Origin: Granulosicoccus sp045106475
GTDB lineage: Bacteria > Pseudomonadota > Gammaproteobacteria > Granulosicoccales > Granulosicoccaceae
Reading direction: 5' to 3'
Assembly (NCBI GenBank): GCA_045106475.1
Contig: JBGCEO010000068.1
Coordinates: forward strand, 5,067-69,066
Length of the DNA stretch: 64,000 bases
Made by a program: the position numbers and the translations under genes. Under the pieces are notes generated by a model. The model did no database searches. It was not told the DNA's origin and saw nothing but the letters and a program-made list of their open reading frames with translations. This document shows positions 59,270-64,000 of the stretch, piece after piece (the stretch's first letter is position 1; each line of letters starts with the position of its first letter).

Positions 59270-61897
59270 ACGAGCCGCCATTTCTCTGGCAGGTAGAGGC
59301 TTCGAAAAATGATACCCCTGATATCCCTCGCAGCCTTCGGCGGCGAGTAGTGGCAATATCTGGCCATCTTCAACGCCCTCCGCTATAACCCGTATGCCCA
59401 AGGTATTGGCTAAGGCGATAATACTTTTGATCACGGTTACCGCGTGCGGAAATCGAGATATATCGGCAATGAATGATCGGTCGATCTTCAGATGATCCAG
59501 CGGCAGCTGACTCAAGTAGGCTAGTGAAGAATAACCGGTACCAAAATCATCCAGTGATATCTGTACACCGAGTCGCTGGATGTCATAAATGATATTGGTC
59601 TCTATGGTCTGCACCAGCGCTGATTCTGTGATCTCTAGTATCAGGCTGTCCGGTCGCATAGAATGCATGTCCAGAATGGCAGCCACACGATCAGCAAAAT
59701 TCGGCGTACCCAGTTGTCTGGCTGATACATTAACCGACATCGTAGTAGCAGGTCCGATAAGACCTTTTTTCAGCCATATTCGATGCTGACCGCAAGCTTG
59801 ACTGATAGCCCACTCACCAAGCTCACCGATCAAGCCCGTTTCTTCAAGCACATCGATGAAAACACTGGGACTGATATGTTCTCCAGAATCCTGCGGCCAG
59901 CGCAACAACGCTTCAAAGCCGAGCAGGCGTTGTTCTTTGATCAGTAATTGTGGTTGATAGAACAGTTCAAAATCCTGCCTATCCACCGCTCGACGCAAAC
60001 TGGTAATCAAAACCGAGCGATCGCGCTGTGCGCGATCCAGTTCAGGTGTAAAGAATACGTGGCGGGATCGGCCAGAGAGTTTAGCGCGGTAGAGTGCAAC
60101 ATCCGCCTGCTTGATCAGAGCATTGCTGTCGGTAGACAGCTGCTCGTTACCATCAGCAGCCAGAGCTATACCGATACTCGCTGATACAAATACTTCTTCG
60201 TTTTTTATCAGAAATGGCTGCTTCAGCGCATGCACAATGGAATCAGCAACAATACTGGCATCCTGGCTTTGTTCCAACGTTCGCAGTGTAACGGTGAATT
60301 CATCTCCCCCAAGGCGTGCGACATTATCTTCCTCGCGAACGGTATGGCGTATTTGGCGTGCCACTTGTTGTAGTAGCTCATCACCGGCATCGTGACCCAG
60401 GGTGTCGTTAACAGCCTTGAAACCGTCCAAATCAATGAACAGCAGGGCAACGATGCCCTGCTGTGAACGCGACTCTAGAGCATGATTCAGATGTTCTAGA
60501 AAACTGGTGCGGTTGGGTAGGCCTGTCAACGCATCGTGATGTGCTATTTGCTTGAGCCGTTGCTCGGCCAGATATTGTTCGGTGATATCCATGACAACGA
60601 CCAGGCTGCCGGTAAGCATCTGCAGTGCGTTTATCAGACCGGTTGCACTCATACTTACCCAGATGATGGATCCGTCGGGGCAACACAGCCTTACCACTTC
60701 ACGATAGGTTTCACCGGCAAGCAGAGTGGTGCGCATGTCCATGAGTGTTTGCGCCTGGTCCTCCTTATGAATTGCATCTATCCAGCCTTCACCCATATTG
60801 TCTTCCAGGCTTCGATTGCTTAGCTGGCACCACATATCGTTTGCGTAGTCGCAGGTCCATTCCTGACTGAGTTTTACGATGCCAACAGGTGCTAACTTGG
60901 TAAGGGTTTTGTATTGAACAACAGTGTTTTGCAGTTCTCGCGCAGACTGAATGCGATCACTGATGTCGTTGATGATCAGAGTGGTATAAACACACTCATC
61001 AAGCCGCGTATGAAACACAGCCATCTCCACAGCAAATTTTTGCCCATCCGCTTTGAGAGCGTATTTTTCATGCAGATAGTACGGACGTACGTCGCGTACC
61101 TGCAGCCTGTTCTCGTAGTTGCTGGCTTTTTCTCTGATAATTTGCAGCACATCCTCGGGCAAGAACAGGCTTACCTCAGCGCCCAGTGCTCTAGGGGTAT
61201 CCACACCGAATATTGTTTCGCAGGCTGGATTGAAAGCCGTAACTCTTGCCTGTTCGTCAATGGTCAGCACACCATTAAAAGAGGCGTCTAGCATCGTTAC
61301 CAGCTGGCGGCTGGTTTGTCCTATGTCGGCAATGACATTATTGATACCGCGATTGACGATGCTATTGATATGCACCCTGATAAATGCATCGAGCATCGAT
61401 TGCATACGATTGACCAGCACCAGATCAAAACGCAACTGTGCATTGGCGATAAACAACAGGGCTCTGACTTCATCATCCTCATGCAAAGGCAGCAAGGCGT
61501 AGGATCGTATGCGCGGATGGCAGCTTGGTAAATTGGCAGTCAACATACTGGCAGGGTCATTAGAAAACGACGCTTTCAATGAGCCTATGACGCCAAAAAT
61601 CAACTCGTCCGGTTGCCGGTTGAGTAGCGTATCGTGTTGACGAATCAGCTTGCCGCTGTCCTCCATTGAGACAACCGCATCCAGTGACAGAGTGTTGTTG
61701 GGTTCTACTCTGAGCACGCAGCCGTAACTAGCCTCTGTAAAGCTCAACGATTCTATGATGAGTTCTTCGCCTAACTCACGCATCGATAAGCCGCGCGCTA
61801 CTCTATCGCCAACCCGCTCTAGGAAGCGGGTCTGGATGTTGTCCACCGCTTGTCGCACTTCGTAGTCAGCGCGTCTTTCTATTCCTGTGTCGCTCAC
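59195..61897 (-). CDS. GAF/PAS-GGDEF-EAL cyclic-di-GMP signalling protein
   Basis: A 900-residue soluble protein starting at GTG 61897. A GAF-like sensor (about 20-175) and two PAS domains (about 195-320, MLDASFNGVLTIDEQARVTAFNPACETIFGV; and 325-445) precede GGDEF (about 450-615, RLGGDEFTV intact) and EAL (about 625-885, GFEALLRWPQ and DDFGTGYSSLAYLSQLPLDHLKID). Both catalytic motifs are intact, so it could make or break c-di-GMP; which activity dominates is unknown. With no membrane spans it should respond to cytoplasmic signals. Confidence 0.9.
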   Translation of the reverse strand: MSDTGIERRADYEVRQAVDNIQTRFLERVGDRVARGLSMRELGEELIIESLSFTEASYGCVLRVEPNNTLSLDAVVSMEDSGKLIRQHDTLLNRQPDELIFGVIGSLKASFSNDPASMLTANLPSCHPRIRSYALLPLHEDDEVRALLFIANAQLRFDLVLVNRMQSMLDAFIRVHINSIVNRGINNVIADIGQTSRQLVTMLDASFNGVLTIDEQARVTAFNPACETIFGVDTPRALGAEVSLFLPEDVLQIIREKASNYENRLQVRDVRPYYLHEKYALKADGQKFAVEMAVFHTRLDECVYTTLIINDISDRIQSARELQNTVVQYKTLTKLAPVGIVKLSQEWTCDYANDMWCQLSNRSLEDNMGEGWIDAIHKEDQAQTLMDMRTTLLAGETYREVVRLCCPDGSIIWVSMSATGLINALQMLTGSLVVVMDITEQYLAEQRLKQIAHHDALTGLPNRTSFLEHLNHALESRSQQGIVALLFIDLDGFKAVNDTLGHDAGDELLQQVARQIRHTVREEDNVARLGGDEFTVTLRTLEQSQDASIVADSIVHALKQPFLIKNEEVFVSASIGIALAADGNEQLSTDSNALIKQADVALYRAKLSGRSRHVFFTPELDRAQRDRSVLITSLRRAVDRQDFELFYQPQLLIKEQRLLGFEALLRWPQDSGEHISPSVFIDVLEETGLIGELGEWAISQACGQHRIWLKKGLIGPATTMSVNVSARQLGTPNFADRVAAILDMHSMRPDSLILEITESALVQTIETNIIYDIQRLGVQISLDDFGTGYSSLAYLSQLPLDHLKIDRSFIADISRFPHAVTVIKSIIALANTLGIRVIAEGVEDGQILPLLAAEGCEGYQGYHFSKPLPAREMAARLTELDTIRLSHYANFIDLDSAVAS

Positions 61898-62106
61898 ACC
61901 AATCTGTGTTCCTCAGCTGTACAGGCTGGTTTTTCAAAATCTGTGTCACGAGGGCACCATCAATCGCACGGTTTTAAAAACCGGGCACCCTGTTAAAGGT
62001 AAGTGTAGTGCACCTGTGCTCATGTGCTGGCTTGTGTGACAACTACGCTTTGGCTAGCCTGTACCTTGCCGCTGCAAGATAAGTTTTAGAGAGGAACCCG
62101 GCAGAG

Positions 62107-62850
62107 TCAGCGTTGATTGTTCAGCCATTGTTTCAGCGATGCCAACTGGCCTTGATCCCCCGCTGGTTGCGCGACGATGGCCGTCCTCCTAAATCCAATA
62201 TCGCAGGCAAGCGATGCGCACCGTTCGCTGTTAACCAGTAATTGCGCACGCAGAATCTCAGATCGATGCTTGCCAGAGAGAGTCATCAGATTTGTCAGGG
62301 TCTCATTGCTGGCCACACTGATAACATCGGGTGTAGCTGGCTGCAGAATTTCATCTATCCGGCTAGGGGACAGTTGCGGCAATAGCCGCTTGTAGACATC
62401 GATGTGTTCAACCTGCCAGCCTAGTTTCTCCAATGTATCGCCTATCAGCGTTCGGCCCCCCACACCTTTGATAATGATTAGCCGTTGTGGCGCTAGCGTG
62501 TCAGCTTGGAGCAAAAAAGCTTCGCTGTTATAGGGCTTCGCCGGTTCGCTTGCCAGAATCTGACCTTTTTCGACAAGCGCTCTTGCTGTGGCAGGACCGA
62601 TGGCCTGTACAGCCGATTCTCGCCATGGCAATGGCAGTAAAGCATCGGCATACCTGACAGCGTTGCTGCTAGTGAACAGAATGCGGCACGCTTTGGACAC
62701 ACGCTCGGTGTTCAGCGAAGGGTTTTGCAGTCCTTCAATGGCCAGGCACGGCAGATGGCTCACACGGAAGCCCAGAGCTTGGCAATCGCGTGCAAATTGT
62801 TTTTGTTGTCCGGTAGGGCGGGTAATCAGGATGTGTGGGCTATTCGCCAT
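62107..62850 (-). CDS. hemD: Uroporphyrinogen-III synthase
   Basis: A 247-residue two-domain enzyme that closes hydroxymethylbilane to uroporphyrinogen III. Sequence conservation in this family is low; the call rests on the HILITRPTGQQKQFARDCQALGFRVSHLP opening, the ILFTSSNAVRYADAL segment and the late QPAGDQGQLASLKQWL. The ATG at 62850 is preferred to the GTG at 62856. It is divergent from argH (97 bp between starts). HemC, its usual upstream neighbour, is absent here. Confidence 0.82.
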   Translation of the reverse strand: MANSPHILITRPTGQQKQFARDCQALGFRVSHLPCLAIEGLQNPSLNTERVSKACRILFTSSNAVRYADALLPLPWRESAVQAIGPATARALVEKGQILASEPAKPYNSEAFLLQADTLAPQRLIIIKGVGGRTLIGDTLEKLGWQVEHIDVYKRLLPQLSPSRIDEILQPATPDVISVASNETLTNLMTLSGKHRSEILRAQLLVNSERCASLACDIGFRRTAIVAQPAGDQGQLASLKQWLNNQR

Positions 62851-62947
62851 TGCCACGCATGTGCCTGTGTTTGTATGCCAGAGAGGATAGTATAAGCATC
62901 AGGACTGTCCTTGACTGCAAGCTAACTCTTAGTACCTGAATCCATAT

Positions 62948-64000
62948 ATGAGCAACACTGACCATTCTTCGACTCCGCCTGCGGCGGCCAATACTGGTGA
63001 ATCCATGTGGGGAGGACGTTTCTCGGAGAGCACTGACGAATTCGTACAAGCGTTTACGGCCTCAGTGACCTTTGATCAACGAATGTACCGACAAGATATT
63101 GAAGGCTCCAAAGCGCATGCCAGCATGTTGCACAGAACCGGTGTACTCAATCAGGAGGACCATGTCGCGATACAAACGGGCCTGGATGAAATTCAGGCCG
63201 ACATAGAAGCGGGGCGCTTTTCCTGGTCGGTGGCACTTGAAGATGTGCATATGAACATTGAAGCAGCCCTGACCGCCAAAATAGGCGACGCAGGCAAGCG
63301 ACTGCATACGGGCCGCTCCCGCAACGATCAGGTTGCCACGGATATTCGACTTTACATGCGTGATGCTTGTGACGCGGCTGCCGGTGAATGTAATCGTCTT
63401 CTGGAAGGGCTATTGATCCTGGCAAAGTCTCAGTCTGCCACCATCATGCCTGGTTTTACGCATCTGCAAACCGCTCAGCCTGTCACCTTCGGTCATCACG
63501 TGATGGCCTGGTTCGAGATGCTATTGAGAGACCTGGAGCGATTGAGTGATACGCGCCAGCGATTAAACCGAATGCCTTTGGGTGCAGCTGCTCTGGCTGG
63601 TACGTCATACCCGATAGATCGAGAGATGACTCGAGAGTTACTGGGCTTTGATGCTGTGTGCGAAAATTCGCTTGACGCTGTCAGCGATCGTGACTTTGCC
63701 ATAGAATTTTGCTCTAACACTGCAATTTGCTTGATGCATTTGTCGCGTATCGCCGAAGAACTGGTGATATGGATGTCTGCCCAATTCAAATTTATCGATC
63801 TGCCTGATCGTTTTTGTACCGGTTCATCCATCATGCCGCAAAAGAAGAAGCGGGATGTTCCAGAGTTGGTTAGAGGCAAGACCGGGCGTGTTTACGGTAA
63901 TCTCATGTCCTTGCTGACGCTTATGAAGAGTCAACCTCTGGCTTATAACAAGGACAACCAGGAAGACAAGGAGCCATTATTCGATTCTGTTGACACCTTG
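62948..64000 (+). CDS. argH: Argininosuccinate lyase (3' truncated)
   Basis: The first 351 residues of argininosuccinate lyase, the last arginine-biosynthesis step (argininosuccinate to arginine plus fumarate). The ATG at 62948 opens an extra ~15-residue Ser/Thr/Pro-rich leader before MWGGRFSESTDEF. Conserved blocks include ALEDVHMNIEA, TGRSRNDQVATDIRLYMRD, PGFTHLQTAQPVTFGHH and LSRIAEELVIWMS. The superfamily signature normally reads GSSIMPQKKNPD but here is GSSIMPQKKKRD (residues 301-302 changed; codons 63848-63853). The gene runs off the window end. Confidence 0.93.
   Translation, partial: MSNTDHSSTPPAAANTGESMWGGRFSESTDEFVQAFTASVTFDQRMYRQDIEGSKAHASMLHRTGVLNQEDHVAIQTGLDEIQADIEAGRFSWSVALEDVHMNIEAALTAKIGDAGKRLHTGRSRNDQVATDIRLYMRDACDAAAGECNRLLEGLLILAKSQSATIMPGFTHLQTAQPVTFGHHVMAWFEMLLRDLERLSDTRQRLNRMPLGAAALAGTSYPIDREMTRELLGFDAVCENSLDAVSDRDFAIEFCSNTAICLMHLSRIAEELVIWMSAQFKFIDLPDRFCTGSSIMPQKKKRDVPELVRGKTGRVYGNLMSLLTLMKSQPLAYNKDNQEDKEPLFDSVDTL

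Noticed and set aside
1..64000. Insertion sequences, prophage, integrons, tRNA or rRNA genes
   Set aside because: No transposase, integrase or phage gene was recognised, and no tRNA-like or rRNA sequence was noticed in the intergenic regions; a covariance-model scan was not possible.

Overview
The window is a chromosomal segment from a Gram-negative bacterium, most likely a free-living and perhaps marine gammaproteobacterium. The support is a canonical replication-origin neighbourhood (rpmH-rnpA-yidD-yidC-mnmE, and dnaA-dnaN-recF-gyrB), a complete F1Fo ATP synthase operon, parAB, EnvC and UbiD. A Granulosicoccus-like lineage is a guess from gene content and could not be tested here. I see no rRNA, tRNA, transposase, integrase or CRISPR array.

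Layout. 1-2541: the end of an EnvC-type amidase activator and a CtpA-type protease, closed by a good terminator. 2632-7608: an operon with an ADHFE1-like hydroxyacid-oxoacid transhydrogenase, two Dpp/Opp-type permeases and a fused double ATPase; the likely binding protein is at 10914-12503 on the other strand. 7637-15488: accessory genes (YidB, two EamA transporters, a GH16 glycosidase interrupted by three Fn3-like modules, an HCCA-isomerase/DsbA-like protein, an MFS transporter). Two abutting 8-bp tandem arrays lie at 9015-9133. 15635-18848: glmU-glmS.

19121-27116 is the most interesting locus. An oxygenase subunit without a Rieske cluster, a reductase carrying an extra N-terminal Rieske cluster, and a GST-like protein match the NdmC/NdmD/NdmE architecture of bacterial methylxanthine N7-demethylase. 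They run, with overlapping or tightly spaced genes, into a complete BMP-family (purine/nucleoside-type) ABC importer. I read this as a self-contained uptake plus N-demethylation operon for an N-methylated purine; neither NdmA nor NdmB is in the window.

27258-30156: a PhnP-like metallo-hydrolase, then a cytosolic SELENBP1/methanethiol-oxidase homologue with a [2Fe-2S] ferredoxin. 30190-30449 holds two tandem 130-bp repeats, each able to fold into a long hairpin. 30525-37642: the atpIBEFHAGDC operon (minus strand). 37805-42364: parB, parA, rsmG, mnmG (minus strand). An MsbA-like exporter (42732-44528) separates mnmG from mnmE. 44587-48572: mnmE, yidC, yidD, rnpA, rpmH. 48885-55103: dnaA, a DnaA-box-rich probable oriC (50250-50481), dnaN, recF and gyrB, with two parS-like palindromes inside recF. 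55115-64000: oligopeptidase A, UbiD, an unknown protein, a PAS-GGDEF-EAL protein, HemD, and a 3'-truncated ArgH with an unusual substitution in its superfamily signature.
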